Positions 52,091 to 61,691 of a stretch of 64,000 nt of DNA are shown piece by piece. The notes beneath the pieces were generated by a model. The model saw only the letters and a program-made list of their open reading frames with translations. It searched no databases and had not been told where the DNA came from. The translations under genes and the position numbers were made by a program. Source of the stretch: an uncultured Thomasclavelia sp. (GTDB lineage: Bacteria; Bacillota_I; Bacilli_A; Erysipelotrichales; Coprobacillaceae); assembly GCF_944324745.1 (NCBI RefSeq), contig NZ_CALUXO010000081.1:1-64000 (forward strand), in the 5' to 3' direction. The first letter of the stretch is position 1. Each line of letters begins with the position of its first letter.

Positions 52091-53599
52091 ATGATATCAA
52101 TCAACTATGAGATCAATCGTTTAATCCAGTTTGCTTTAGATGAAAAGATGATAACTGAAGATGAAATGGATTATTCAGTGAATTTATTATTAGACTTATT
52201 TGATTTAGATGAGTTTCATTATGAAGAAGTTAATGAGCCATTACCACTAGCTACACCTATTTTAGAAAATATGCTAGATTATGTTGTCGCTAACGGTAAA
52301 TTAGAAAATACGATTACTAATCGGGATCTATTTGATACTCGCATCATGAATTGCGTAATGCCAAGACCCCATTTTGTGATAGAAACATTTAAAGAAAAAT
52401 ATGCTGTTGCCCCTAAAAAGGCTACTGATTATTATTATAGATTGTCAATTGCCTCAAACTATATTCGTAAAAGTCGTACAGATAAAAATATTATCTGGAA
52501 AAGTTATGTCAAATATGGTAATTTTGAAATTTCGATTAATTTATCAAAACCAGAAAAAGATCCTAAGGAGATAGCTAAAGCTAAGGAAGTAAAAGCTACT
52601 GGTTATCCTAAATGTCTGTTATGTAAGGAAAATGTTGGTTTTCGTGGTGATTTGAATCGTGCGGCACGACAAAATCATCGAATTATTCCGTTACAACTGG
52701 CCAATGGGGATTATTACCTGCAATATTCTCCTTATGTTTACTATAATGAACATTGCATTGTTTTAAATAAGGAACATAAACCAATGGTAATTAACCAGGG
52801 GACATTTGAAAATCTACTGTCATTTTTAGATTTATTTCCTCATTATATGATTGGTTCTAATGCTGATTTACCAATTGTTGGCGGTTCAATTTTAACCCAT
52901 GATCATTATCAAGGTGGAAATTATGAGTTTCCGATCCAGGAAGCTGAAGTATTAAAAACATTTGAGCTGGGAGATAACAGCAATACGGTCATTGAAGTAA
53001 TTCGCTGGCCGCTTTCAACAATTAGAATTACATGTGATACTAAAGAAAGATTAGTAGAACTGGCAATGAAATATCTTAATGCCTGGAAAGAATATAATGC
53101 ACCAGTACTGGATATAATTTCTCATACTGGTACGACCCCTCATAATACCATTACCCCAATTGCTCGTAAAAAAGGGAACAAATATCAAATGGATTTAGTA
53201 TTAAGAAATAATCGGACCAGCGATCAATATCCAGATGGGATCTTTCATCCACATCCTGAATCTCATCATATTAAAAAAGAAAATATTGGTTTAATTGAAG
53301 TAATGGGATTAGCAATTTTACCAGCTCGTTTGAAAGATGAATTGTTGTTATTAAAAGAATGTCTATTACAAAAAGCAGAAATTAAAAACTATCCAGAATT
53401 GGAAAAGCACTATCCATGGTTTATTACATTAATGAATGATTACCAAATCAATGAAGAGAATGTCGATGAGATTTTAAAAGAAGCAGTAGCCATTAAATTT
53501 GTTAATGTTTTAGAGGATGCTGGTGTATTTAAGATGGATGAGCGTGGTATCGATGCATTAACTAGTTTTGTAGCAACGGTTATAGAGGAGGAAGTATGA
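52091..53599 (+). CDS. galT: UDP-glucose-hexose-1-phosphate uridylyltransferase, class II GalT
   Basis: 502 residues, the length of the Firmicute class II GalT rather than the 350-residue E. coli type. CLLCKENVGFRGDLNRAARQNHR, GGSILTHDHYQGG (catalytic His region) and HNTITPIARK are family marks. It exchanges the uridylyl group between UDP-glucose and galactose-1-phosphate in the Leloir pathway. GGGAGGA is 6 nt before the ATG. Overlaps galM by 4 nt (ATGA). Confidence 0.95.
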   Translation: MISINYEINRLIQFALDEKMITEDEMDYSVNLLLDLFDLDEFHYEEVNEPLPLATPILENMLDYVVANGKLENTITNRDLFDTRIMNCVMPRPHFVIETFKEKYAVAPKKATDYYYRLSIASNYIRKSRTDKNIIWKSYVKYGNFEISINLSKPEKDPKEIAKAKEVKATGYPKCLLCKENVGFRGDLNRAARQNHRIIPLQLANGDYYLQYSPYVYYNEHCIVLNKEHKPMVINQGTFENLLSFLDLFPHYMIGSNADLPIVGGSILTHDHYQGGNYEFPIQEAEVLKTFELGDNSNTVIEVIRWPLSTIRITCDTKERLVELAMKYLNAWKEYNAPVLDIISHTGTTPHNTITPIARKKGNKYQMDLVLRNNRTSDQYPDGIFHPHPESHHIKKENIGLIEVMGLAILPARLKDELLLLKECLLQKAEIKNYPELEKHYPWFITLMNDYQINEENVDEILKEAVAIKFVNVLEDAGVFKMDERGIDALTSFVATVIEEEV

Positions 53600-54609
53600 T
53601 AAAAATAATTGATAAAATTGATGATAAAATTGATTTGATCCAATTAAAAAATGATAACTTGGAAGTAGTAGTATCTAATTATGGTTGTACAATTATCAAA
53701 GTTTTAATGAAAGATAAAGATGGAAATATTGATGATGTTGTTTTAGGTTATGATAATTTTTCTGACTATCAAACTAAAGATGCTTATTTAGGAGCTTTGG
53801 TTGGAAGAACAGCTAATCGAATTGGTAAAGGAAAGTTTACACTTAATGGTAAAACCTATCAATTACCAATTAATAACGGACCAAATTGTTTACATGGTGG
53901 TATTAAAGGATTTTCATATCAGATTTTTGATTATCAGATAATAGATGATAATACAGTTGAATTTGCTTATTTATCAAAAGACCAGGAAGAAGGGTATCCG
54001 GGAAACTTAGATTTTAAAGCTATTTATACATTAAAAGATAATCAATTAAAAGTTAATTATCGGGCAACTAGTGATCAAGATACCATTATTAATATTACTA
54101 ATCATTCTTATTTTAATTTATCTGGGGCTAAAGAAGATATTTATGATCATCACTTATTAGTTCATAGTGATAAATATGCTTGTATTGATCAAGATGGTTT
54201 ACCAACTGGTAAATTTAATGATTTAAAAAATACGCCATTTGATTTTACAACTTTAAGACGCATTGGTAATCAAATTGATTTAGAGGATGAACAATTAAAA
54301 TTAGGTGCTGGTTATGATCATCCGTTTATTTTTAACCAAGATCATGATCAAGTAGTCTTATATCATCCAAAGACTCAAAGAAAACTGACTGTTAGTACTA
54401 GTTTACCAGGTGCGCAGATTTATAGTGCTAATTATTTAGATGGAAGAATTGGAAAATATGGTATCAGTTATCCAAAACGTTATGCGATGTGTATTGAGAC
54501 CCAAAATTTACCAGATGCCATCAACCTTGAAGAAAATCCTAGTACAATTTTAAAGAAAGGAGATGTATATGATGAATGGACAACATATACATTTGAAGTG
54601 GTTAAATAA
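53596..54609 (+). CDS. galM: Aldose 1-epimerase (galactose mutarotase)
   Basis: 337 residues. GRTANRIGKGKFTLNGKTYQL (Arg for substrate binding), the catalytic His in NITNHSYFNLSG and the catalytic Glu in CIETQNLPDAIN mark GalM. It interconverts beta- and alpha-galactose, feeding galactokinase. Coupled on both sides: ATGA with galT and TAATG with galK. Confidence 0.95.
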   Translation: MIKIIDKIDDKIDLIQLKNDNLEVVVSNYGCTIIKVLMKDKDGNIDDVVLGYDNFSDYQTKDAYLGALVGRTANRIGKGKFTLNGKTYQLPINNGPNCLHGGIKGFSYQIFDYQIIDDNTVEFAYLSKDQEEGYPGNLDFKAIYTLKDNQLKVNYRATSDQDTIINITNHSYFNLSGAKEDIYDHHLLVHSDKYACIDQDGLPTGKFNDLKNTPFDFTTLRRIGNQIDLEDEQLKLGAGYDHPFIFNQDHDQVVLYHPKTQRKLTVSTSLPGAQIYSANYLDGRIGKYGISYPKRYAMCIETQNLPDAINLEENPSTILKKGDVYDEWTTYTFEVVK

Positions 54610-55889
54610 TGAAACAAGCAACACAAATAATTAATGATTTAAAAGATAATAAATATGATGAAATGCTGATTGATTTATATGTTGATGAAAGTCAACTAGA
54701 GTATCAAAAAAATCGTTATGTCCAGGCAATCGAAAAATATATTTCACTATATGGAGACACTCAGGTTGCTATTTATTCAGCCCCAGGTCGAAGTGAAGTA
54801 GGTGGGAACCACACTGATCACCAACACGGTTGTGTTTTAGCTGCAGCTGTTAATTTGGATGCTATCGCAATTGTAGGAAAAACTGATCAAAGTGTAAAAG
54901 TACTATCTGATGATTTTGATATAGCACCAATTGAAATAGCTGATTTAAAGAAAAAAGTTGAAGAAAGTGGAACTTCTGAAGCTTTGATTCGCGGTGTATT
55001 AGCTCGTTTACAGGAATTAGGATATCAAATTGGTGGTTTTAATGCTTTTATTACTAGTGATGTATTAATGGGAGCTGGACTTTCATCTTCAGCTGCTTTT
55101 GAAACTATTATTGGAACAATTATTTCAGGGTTATATAATCAAATGACAATTGACCCAGTCGTAATCGCTCAAGTAGGACAATATGCTGAAAATGTTTATT
55201 TTGATAAACCATGTGGTTTAATGGATCAATGCGCCAGTTCCGTTGGTAGTTTGATCAATATTGATTTTAAAGATGTTGATAAACCAGTAGTTCGAAAAGT
55301 AGATGTTGATTTTTCAAAATTTGGACATAGTTTATGTATTGTAGATACTAAAGGATCACATGCTGATCTAACTAATGAATATGCTGCAATTCCTTTAGAA
55401 ATGAAACAGGTTGCCAATTATTTTGGAAAAGAATTTTTACGTGATGTCGATGAGCAAGAATTTTTTGATAGTATTGCCAAAGTTCGAGAAATTAATAATG
55501 ATCGAGCAGTTTTAAGAGCTATTCATTTATTTGAAGAAAATAAACGGGTTGATCGTGAAGTTGCAGCATTAAATAGCGGTGATTTTGATTTATTTAAAAA
55601 ATTGGTTCAAGAATCAGGAAATAGTTCATATAAATTTTTACAAAACGTCTATGCCAATAGTGATGTCTTTAATCAAAGTGTTTCTTTAGGACTGGCAATG
55701 TCTGAAAGAATTTTACAAGATAATGGAGTTTGTCGAGTTCATGGTGGTGGTTTCGCTGGAACGATTCAGGCTTTTGTTAAGGATGAATTTGTATCAAAAT
55801 ATCAAATGGAAATTGAAAAGGTCTTTGGTCAAGGCTCTTGTCATATTTTAAAAGTTCGAAAATATGGTGGAAAAGAAGTAATTGATTAA
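54609..55889 (+). CDS. galK: Galactokinase
   Basis: 426 residues. GHMP-kinase motifs: the galactokinase signature APGRSEVGGNHTDHQHG, the ATP loop MGAGLSSSAAFE, and the C-terminal VHGGGFAGTIQAF. About 35 extra residues at the N-terminus compared with E. coli GalK. It phosphorylates alpha-galactose at C1. Last gene of galTMK; a terminator follows. Confidence 0.96.
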   Translation: MKQATQIINDLKDNKYDEMLIDLYVDESQLEYQKNRYVQAIEKYISLYGDTQVAIYSAPGRSEVGGNHTDHQHGCVLAAAVNLDAIAIVGKTDQSVKVLSDDFDIAPIEIADLKKKVEESGTSEALIRGVLARLQELGYQIGGFNAFITSDVLMGAGLSSSAAFETIIGTIISGLYNQMTIDPVVIAQVGQYAENVYFDKPCGLMDQCASSVGSLINIDFKDVDKPVVRKVDVDFSKFGHSLCIVDTKGSHADLTNEYAAIPLEMKQVANYFGKEFLRDVDEQEFFDSIAKVREINNDRAVLRAIHLFEENKRVDREVAALNSGDFDLFKKLVQESGNSSYKFLQNVYANSDVFNQSVSLGLAMSERILQDNGVCRVHGGGFAGTIQAFVKDEFVSKYQMEIEKVFGQGSCHILKVRKYGGKEVID

Positions 55890-55946
55890 CAGAATTAAAT
55901 TATCGTTATTAAACAGATAGATAAAATAATTAAAATTATTTATTGA

Positions 55947-55975
55947 TGAAGTTGTCTCATGGCAACTTCATTTTC
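55947..55975 (+). terminator. galTMK terminator
   Basis: TGAAGTTG (55947-55954) and CAACTTCA (55963-55970), 8-bp stem with an 8-nt loop, then TTTTC. The tail is short. The remaining bases up to 56090 are AT-rich with nothing recognised. Confidence 0.7.
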
Positions 55976-56092
55976 ATTATCTATTTTTGAATTTTGATTG
56001 TTTAAATTGACTTTAGTTTAAAATAGCTTTGATAAAATCATCATTTTTATAAAGAAATATCCTAATTTTAAGTGAAAAAATACGGAAAAATC

Positions 56093-56121
56093 TCGCAACT
56101 ATCCTAGGTTTGGGTTATAAT
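56093..56121 (+). promoter_or_regulatory. Possible promoter for the second pyruvate kinase
   Basis: TATAAT (56116-56121) is perfect; TCGCAA (56093-56098) is a poor -35 at 17 nt. Confidence 0.4.
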
Positions 56122-56160
56122 AGAACTGTACGAAATTGAGAAGAAGGATGGTAAATTGGT

Positions 56161-57591
56161 ATGTTAAAAAATAGTGAAATAAGTAAGACAAAAATTATTT
56201 GTACCATTGGACCAGCATCTGACAACAAAAAAATGTTGACTAAACTGGTTAAAGCTGGTATGAATGTCATGCGTTTAAATTTTTCACATGGGTCTCATGA
56301 GGAGCATTTAAGGAAAATAGAATTGATTACTGAAATTAATCAGGAATTAGGCAGTAAGGTTGCAATTTTGTTAGATACAAAAGGACCTGAAATTAGAACT
56401 GGTGATTTTGTTGGGGGACAAACTGAATTTAAAAAGGGTCAAGTATCGGTTATTACAACTGAGGATATCGTTGGAACTAGTGATCGTTTTACAATCACAT
56501 ATAAAGAATTATATAAAGATGTTAAACCTGGTGGTTTCATCTTAGTCAATGATGGCCAAGTTGAGTTATTAGTTGACCATGTTGAAGGTGAGGATATTGT
56601 TTGTGTTTGTGCCAACAATGGTGTTGTTAAAGATAAACGAGGAATTAATGTTCCAGGAATTAAGTTAGGATTTGATTATTTATCTAAAAAAGATATTGAT
56701 GATATCACTTGGGGATGTAAACAACCATTTAATTTTATCGCTGCATCATTTGTAAGACGGGCACAAGATGTTATTGATGTTAAGAAATTATTAATTGAAA
56801 ATGGTCGTTCTGATATTCAAGTCATCGCTAAAATTGAAAATAGCGAAGGTGTTGAAAACATGGATGAAATCTTAAAGATGGCTGATGGTATCATGGTTGC
56901 TCGTGGTGATTTAGGAGTAGAAGTACCAGCTGAGGATGTTCCATTAATTCAAAAAGAGATCATCAAAAAATGTAAGGATAAAGGAAAACTAGTTATTACA
57001 GCAACTCAAATGCTTGAAAGTATGCAACAAAATCCTCGTCCAACTCGAGCTGAAGTTAGTGACGTTGCTAATGCAATTTTTGATGGTACTGATGCTATCA
57101 TGTTATCAGGAGAATCAGCATCTGGTAAATATCCAGAAGAAGCCGTTATGACAATGAATAAAATTGCTTTAAAAACTGAAGGTAGTCTTGATTATGATTC
57201 TTTACATCGTCAGGCAGTTAGAACAGCACCTCAAGATACTTCTGAAGCTGTTTGTATGTCAGTAGCTGAAATTGCTTCTAAATTTAACGTGGCGGCAATT
57301 ATTGCCTTTACTGAAAGTGGATTTACAGCTCGTAAGATGTCTCGTTATCGTCCAAAGTCTTTGATTATTGCTGCTACACCAGAAGAGAAAACAACTAGAT
57401 CATTAGCTGTTAACTGGGGTGTTTTACCAGTTAAATGTAAATACATGCAAACTAGAGCTACAATGATTGAATATGCAGAAATTTTAGCAAAAGAAAATGG
57501 AATTGAACCAGGTCAATTGATTTTAGTTACTGGTGGTAAACCAGGAATTGGTGGCGATACTAGCTACTTAGAATTAATAAAAGTAAAATAA
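56161..57591 (+). CDS. pyk: Second pyruvate kinase, paralogue beside galactose genes
   Basis: 476 residues with all pyruvate-kinase motifs (CTIGPAS, NFSHG, LLDTKGPEIRTG, IAKIENSEG, MVARGDLGVE, ITATQML). It is clearly the sister of the pyk at 32417: the first 70 residues differ most, while residues 72-130 are almost identical, and 41 nt (56836-56876) are identical in DNA. All catalytic residues appear kept, so both could be active. It sits between galK and a ROK kinase with its own promoter and terminator, which suggests a sugar-responsive copy (inference). Confidence 0.95.
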   Translation: MLKNSEISKTKIICTIGPASDNKKMLTKLVKAGMNVMRLNFSHGSHEEHLRKIELITEINQELGSKVAILLDTKGPEIRTGDFVGGQTEFKKGQVSVITTEDIVGTSDRFTITYKELYKDVKPGGFILVNDGQVELLVDHVEGEDIVCVCANNGVVKDKRGINVPGIKLGFDYLSKKDIDDITWGCKQPFNFIAASFVRRAQDVIDVKKLLIENGRSDIQVIAKIENSEGVENMDEILKMADGIMVARGDLGVEVPAEDVPLIQKEIIKKCKDKGKLVITATQMLESMQQNPRPTRAEVSDVANAIFDGTDAIMLSGESASGKYPEEAVMTMNKIALKTEGSLDYDSLHRQAVRTAPQDTSEAVCMSVAEIASKFNVAAIIAFTESGFTARKMSRYRPKSLIIAATPEEKTTRSLAVNWGVLPVKCKYMQTRATMIEYAEILAKENGIEPGQLILVTGGKPGIGGDTSYLELIKVK

Positions 57592-57597
57592 TTGATT

Positions 57598-57627
57598 AGA
57601 CAGATCTAAGCGGTCTGTCTTTTTTTG
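57598..57627 (+). terminator. Terminator of the second pyk
   Basis: AGACAGA (57598-57604) and TCTGTCT (57614-57620), extended by a wobble and a C-G pair, with a T-tract to 57626. Confidence 0.85.
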
Positions 57628-57706
57628 AATGTTTAATAGTTTTAAAGTCTTTTATTTTCAATATTGATAAGTTATACTTAAATTAAAGAAGTTGAAAGGA
57701 GATTTT

Positions 57707-58609
57707 ATGAAATATTTAACATTAGATATTGGTGGTAGTTCCATCAAATATGCCATTATTGATGAAAATGGTCATTTTTTAACAAAAGGGAATGCTCCAG
57801 CTCCTAAAGAAAGTATTGAACAATTTATCAGTATCATAGGTGATTTATATGATCAATATCAAGATGAAGTTGCCGGAATGGCAATTTCTATGCCTGGGGC
57901 TATTGATCCAGATAAAGGCTTTGCTTACACCGGTGGGGCTTATGATTATATTAAAAATATGAATATTGTTGAGATGTTGCAGGCTCGTTGTCCATTACCA
58001 ATTACAATCGGGAATGATGCTAAATGTGCGGCCAATGCTGAAATTGGTTTTGGATGTTTACAAGACGTTGATGATGCTGCGGTAATCATTTTAGGTACAG
58101 GAATTGGTGGTTGTATTGTTCAAAATCATCAGGTACATATTGGAAAACATTTTGCTTCTGGTGAGTTTTCTTGGATGCGAACTAATGGGGATGATGGTAA
58201 TAATTTTGCTAACACGTGGTGTGCTGTTAACGGAATTGCCGGGTTATTGCAAACAGCTCAAGAACAAATGCAAACTGATCAAGAATATAATGGTAAAGAA
58301 ATTTTTGAAATGGCCAATAACGGTAATGAACAAGTTTTAGCGGCTTTAGATAAATTTACTAAGCGTTTAGCAGTACAAATTTATAATTTACAGGCTCTTT
58401 TTGATCCTGAAAAGATTGCAATAGGTGGCGGAATTTCAGCTCAGCCATTATTATTAGAATTGACTGAAAAGCATATTGAAGAAATGTATCAAACCGGATT
58501 ACAGGCTAATTCACCAGTTTCAAGACCGGTAGTAGTTACTTGTAAATATTTAAATGATGCTAATTTATTAGGGGCTTTTTATCAACATATCAGTACATTT
58601 AAAGGTTAG
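57707..58609 (+). CDS. ROK-family sugar kinase without the zinc motif
   Basis: 300 residues from the ATG at 57707 (AAAGGAG upstream). An ATP loop LDIGGSSIKYAI, the sugar-binding NDAKCAANAE with catalytic Asp, and ILGTGIGGCIV follow the ROK pattern. The CxCGxxGCxE zinc-binding segment that defines typical ROK glucokinases is absent: the region reads GEFSWMRTNGDDGNNFANTW. It may phosphorylate glucose freed from galactosides or a beta-glucoside, but the substrate cannot be read. A TATACT at 57673-57678 may be its -10. The alpha-galactosidase starts 29 nt later. Confidence 0.88.
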   Translation: MKYLTLDIGGSSIKYAIIDENGHFLTKGNAPAPKESIEQFISIIGDLYDQYQDEVAGMAISMPGAIDPDKGFAYTGGAYDYIKNMNIVEMLQARCPLPITIGNDAKCAANAEIGFGCLQDVDDAAVIILGTGIGGCIVQNHQVHIGKHFASGEFSWMRTNGDDGNNFANTWCAVNGIAGLLQTAQEQMQTDQEYNGKEIFEMANNGNEQVLAALDKFTKRLAVQIYNLQALFDPEKIAIGGGISAQPLLLELTEKHIEEMYQTGLQANSPVSRPVVVTCKYLNDANLLGAFYQHISTFKG

Positions 58610-58638
58610 TTAGACTAGTCTTTTTTAGGAGATTTTTT

Positions 58639-60870
58639 ATGGCAATTATTTTTCATGACAATAGTAAAACATTTCATTTATACAATGATGAAATCAGCTA
58701 TATTATTAAGATACTTCCTAATCATCAATTAGGACAATTATATTATGGCAAGAAAATTAAAGATCGTGATAATTTTGATCATCTGTTAGAATTACGACAT
58801 CGTCCAATGGCCGTCTGTACTTTTGAAAATGATCAAACATTTTCTTTAGAACATCTAAAACAAGAATATCCAGTCTATGGTAGTGGTGATATGCGGTATC
58901 CAGCGATAGATATCGTTTTAGAAAATGGTAGTCGGATTTTAGATTTTACTTATCAAAGTCATCAGATTTTAAATGGTAAAGTAAAACTGGAACAATTACC
59001 GGCTACTTATGTTGAAGACGATGATGAGGCGACAACCTTGATCATTTCATTATATGATTCAGTAATTGCCTGTCAATTAGAATTGATGTATACCATCTAT
59101 AATGATTATCCAGTAATTACTCGTAGTGCTAAAATTATTAATCAAGGTTTTCAAACAATTAAGCTTAATGCCATGATGTCATTGGCATTAGATTTACCTG
59201 ATTCTAATTATACGATGTTAGAGTTAACTGGGGCCTGGGCTCGTGAACGTTATATTAAAGAAAGAAAATTACAGCATGGAATCCAGGCGGTATATTCGCT
59301 TAGAGGGGCTTCTAGTCATAATTATAATCCTTTTCTTGCTTTAAAAAGAAATAATTGTGATGAATTTAGCGGGGAAGTATTAGGATTTAGTTTTGTTTAT
59401 AGTGGTAATTTTCTAGCCCAAGTTGAAGTTGATACATATGATACAACTAGAGTTTTAATGGGAATTCATCCGCATTGCTTTTCCTGGAATTTAACAAATA
59501 CTGAAAGCTTTCAAACACCTGAAGTAGTAATGGTTTATAGTGACCAGGGATTAAATAAGATGTCAAGAACATATCATTCATTGTATCAAAAACGGCTGGT
59601 ACGTGGTTATCATCGCGATTTGCCGCGTCCAATTTTGATTAATAGCTGGGAAGGAACATATTTTGATTTTGATGAAGAAAAGATTATCCAAATGGCTAAA
59701 AAAGCTCAAAAACTGGGAATAGAGTTATTTGTTTTAGATGATGGGTGGTTTGGTCATCGTAATGATGATCACTCTAGTTTAGGAGACTGGTTTGTAAATT
59801 TAGATAAGTTACCTGATGGAATTGGTTCTCTAGCCACCCAAATTCATGATTTAGGTCTACAATTCGGTTTATGGTTTGAACCCGAGATGGTTAGCTATGA
59901 TTCTAATTTATATCGTCAGCATCCTAATTGGTTGTTAAAGACACCTGATCGTCGTTTAAGCCATGGACGAAATCAATATGTCTTAGATTTTTCTAATCCT
60001 GAGGTTGTTACCTATATTTATGATTTAATGGTTAAAATCATTGAAGAAGCTCAACTCGATTATATTAAATGGGATATGAATCGTAGTATGTCAGAAGTTT
60101 ACTCATCATCGCATAGTAATCATGATCAAGGTCGGGTCATGCATGAATATATTTTAGGAGTTTATCAGCTTTATGAACGACTGATTCAACGTTTTCCAAG
60201 AATTTTATTTGAATCATGTGCCAGTGGTGGTGGTCGCTTTGATCCTGGAATGCTATACTATGCCCCACAGGCCTGGGCCAGCGATGACAGTGATGCCATT
60301 GAACGTTTAAAGATTCAATATGGAACATCGTTAGTATATCCGCTTTCTAGTATTGGCAGCCATGTCTCTGCTATTCCTAATCATCAGGTATTTAGAAATA
60401 CGCCAATTGAAACAAGAGCAAATGTGGCTTATTTTGGCACCTTTGGTTATGAACTGGATATTAGTTGTTTAAGTCTTGAAGAAGAAGATAAAATCAAAGA
60501 ACAGATTGCTTTTATGAAAGAATATCGTTCAATCATTCAATTTGGCAGCTTTTATCGATTGTTGAGTCCTTTTGAAAATGATGGCAATGAAACAGCCTGG
60601 ATGGTTGTTTCTAAAGATCAAAAGATGGCTCTTGTTGGATATTACCGAACTTTATTAGGCGTAAATTTAGGATATCGACGGCTAAAACTACAGGGACTCA
60701 ATCCTGATTATTTATATCATGTTTCGCTTTTAGAAAGTGATCATTATGGTGATGAACTGATGAATATTGGTTTGATCAATAGTGACCATGCCAGTGGTGA
60801 AAATCATGAGGTTTATAATGGCGCTAATGGTGATTATTATTCTAAAATTTATGTTATCAAAGCTAAATAA
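58639..60870 (+). CDS. Alpha-galactosidase, GH36 family
   Basis: 743 residues, normal for bacterial GH36. A beta-sandwich N-terminal domain (1-320) is followed by the TIM barrel with FVLDDGWFG, LDYIKWDMNR (Asp nucleophile) and ASDDSDAIERL (Asp acid/base), preceded by ESCASGGGRFDPGML. No signal peptide, so it works inside the cell on imported raffinose- or melibiose-type sugars, releasing galactose for GalM-GalK-GalT. AGGAG lies 6-10 nt before the ATG. Same direction and close behind the ROK kinase, likely one operon. Confidence 0.95.
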   Translation: MAIIFHDNSKTFHLYNDEISYIIKILPNHQLGQLYYGKKIKDRDNFDHLLELRHRPMAVCTFENDQTFSLEHLKQEYPVYGSGDMRYPAIDIVLENGSRILDFTYQSHQILNGKVKLEQLPATYVEDDDEATTLIISLYDSVIACQLELMYTIYNDYPVITRSAKIINQGFQTIKLNAMMSLALDLPDSNYTMLELTGAWARERYIKERKLQHGIQAVYSLRGASSHNYNPFLALKRNNCDEFSGEVLGFSFVYSGNFLAQVEVDTYDTTRVLMGIHPHCFSWNLTNTESFQTPEVVMVYSDQGLNKMSRTYHSLYQKRLVRGYHRDLPRPILINSWEGTYFDFDEEKIIQMAKKAQKLGIELFVLDDGWFGHRNDDHSSLGDWFVNLDKLPDGIGSLATQIHDLGLQFGLWFEPEMVSYDSNLYRQHPNWLLKTPDRRLSHGRNQYVLDFSNPEVVTYIYDLMVKIIEEAQLDYIKWDMNRSMSEVYSSSHSNHDQGRVMHEYILGVYQLYERLIQRFPRILFESCASGGGRFDPGMLYYAPQAWASDDSDAIERLKIQYGTSLVYPLSSIGSHVSAIPNHQVFRNTPIETRANVAYFGTFGYELDISCLSLEEEDKIKEQIAFMKEYRSIIQFGSFYRLLSPFENDGNETAWMVVSKDQKMALVGYYRTLLGVNLGYRRLKLQGLNPDYLYHVSLLESDHYGDELMNIGLINSDHASGENHEVYNGANGDYYSKIYVIKAK

Positions 60871-60913
60871 AATTTATAGATTTATAAATATTTATTAATG
60901 AATTTAAAACAAA

Positions 60914-60945
60914 AAAACCAAGCTGCCTGATTGCAGCTTGGTTTT
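60914..60945. terminator. Bidirectional terminator between alpha-galactosidase and rubrerythrin
   Basis: A perfect 13-bp stem (60914-60926 with 60933-60945), 6-nt loop, A-tract on the left and TTTT on the right. The strongest hairpin in the window. Confidence 0.9.
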
Positions 60946-60972
60946 ACATATCGAGATAATTTAATTAAATTA

Positions 60973-61647
60973 TTAATAATTTTCGCACATTCTTTCAAAA
61001 TAAGCTTTTGGATATCCACAAACAGGACAATTTTCTGGGGCTTCATCTCCTTCATAAATGAAACCACATTGACGACATTTCCAACCTTTTGGAGCATCAC
61101 CTTTAAAAGTAGTTCCCTTTTTATAGGCATCTAATAATTTTAAGTAACGTTTTTCATGAGATTGTTCAACTTTACCAACATATTCAAATTTTTCAGCTAG
61201 TTCATCAAATCCTTCTTCACGAGCTTCTTTGGCCATCCGTTTGTACATTTCTGTCCATTCGTCATTTTCACCTTGAGCAGCTGTTTCTAAATTTTCATCA
61301 GTTGAACCAATTCCATGATATTCACTAAACCACATTTTAGCATGTTGTTTTTCTTGATTAGCTGTTTCTTCAAAGATAGCAGCAATTTGTTCATATCCTT
61401 CTTTACGAGCAGCTTCAGCAAAGAATGTATATTTATTACGAGCCATTGATTCACCAGCAAAAGCTTCCATTAAATTCTTTTCAGTTTTAGTTCCGGCATA
61501 TTTGCTGTTACCTTCTTGAATAGCTTCAAATTTATCTTTTGGAGCTTTACAAACTGGACAAACCCAGTTTTCATCTAATTCATCCCATTTTTTTGATTGA
61601 GATGCTTCGTCATAAACAAATCCACAAATTTTACATACGTATTTCAT
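60973..61647 (-). CDS. rbr: Rubrerythrin with rubredoxin domains at both ends
   Basis: 224 residues. N-terminal rubredoxin (C5-x2-C8 and C30-x2-C33 in [13 protein letters not shown]...WVCPVC), central ferritin-like di-iron domain (about 55-180, with [24 protein letters not shown] and EQSHEKRY ligands), and a C-terminal rubredoxin-like knuckle ([11 protein letters not shown]...CPVCG). It reduces peroxide in anaerobes using electrons from rubredoxin or ferredoxin. Most rubrerythrins have only the C-terminal domain. GGAGG lies 7 nt before the ATG. Confidence 0.95.
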   Translation of the reverse strand: MKYVCKICGFVYDEASQSKKWDELDENWVCPVCKAPKDKFEAIQEGNSKYAGTKTEKNLMEAFAGESMARNKYTFFAEAARKEGYEQIAAIFEETANQEKQHAKMWFSEYHGIGSTDENLETAAQGENDEWTEMYKRMAKEAREEGFDELAEKFEYVGKVEQSHEKRYLKLLDAYKKGTTFKGDAPKGWKCRQCGFIYEGDEAPENCPVCGYPKAYFERMCENY

Positions 61648-61670
61648 TTCTATATTCCTCCATTTTCCTT

Positions 61671-61689
61671 AATAGTAATGATTACTATT
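61671..61689 (-). promoter_or_regulatory. Perfect 9-1-9 palindrome in the rubrerythrin promoter (Per-box-like)
   Basis: AATAGTAAT-G-ATTACTATT lies right after the -10 (61697-61692). Its 7-1-7 core TAGTAAT-G-ATTACTA has the geometry of the PerR box TTATAAT-N-ATTATAA and matches five of seven bases in each half. A PerR-type repressor is the likely reader. Confidence 0.65.
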
Positions 61690-61691
61690 TA

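Noticed and set aside
58610-58640. AGACTAGTCT followed by six T after the ROK kinase as a terminator
   Set aside because: A palindrome with no room for a loop leaves at most a 3-bp stem.
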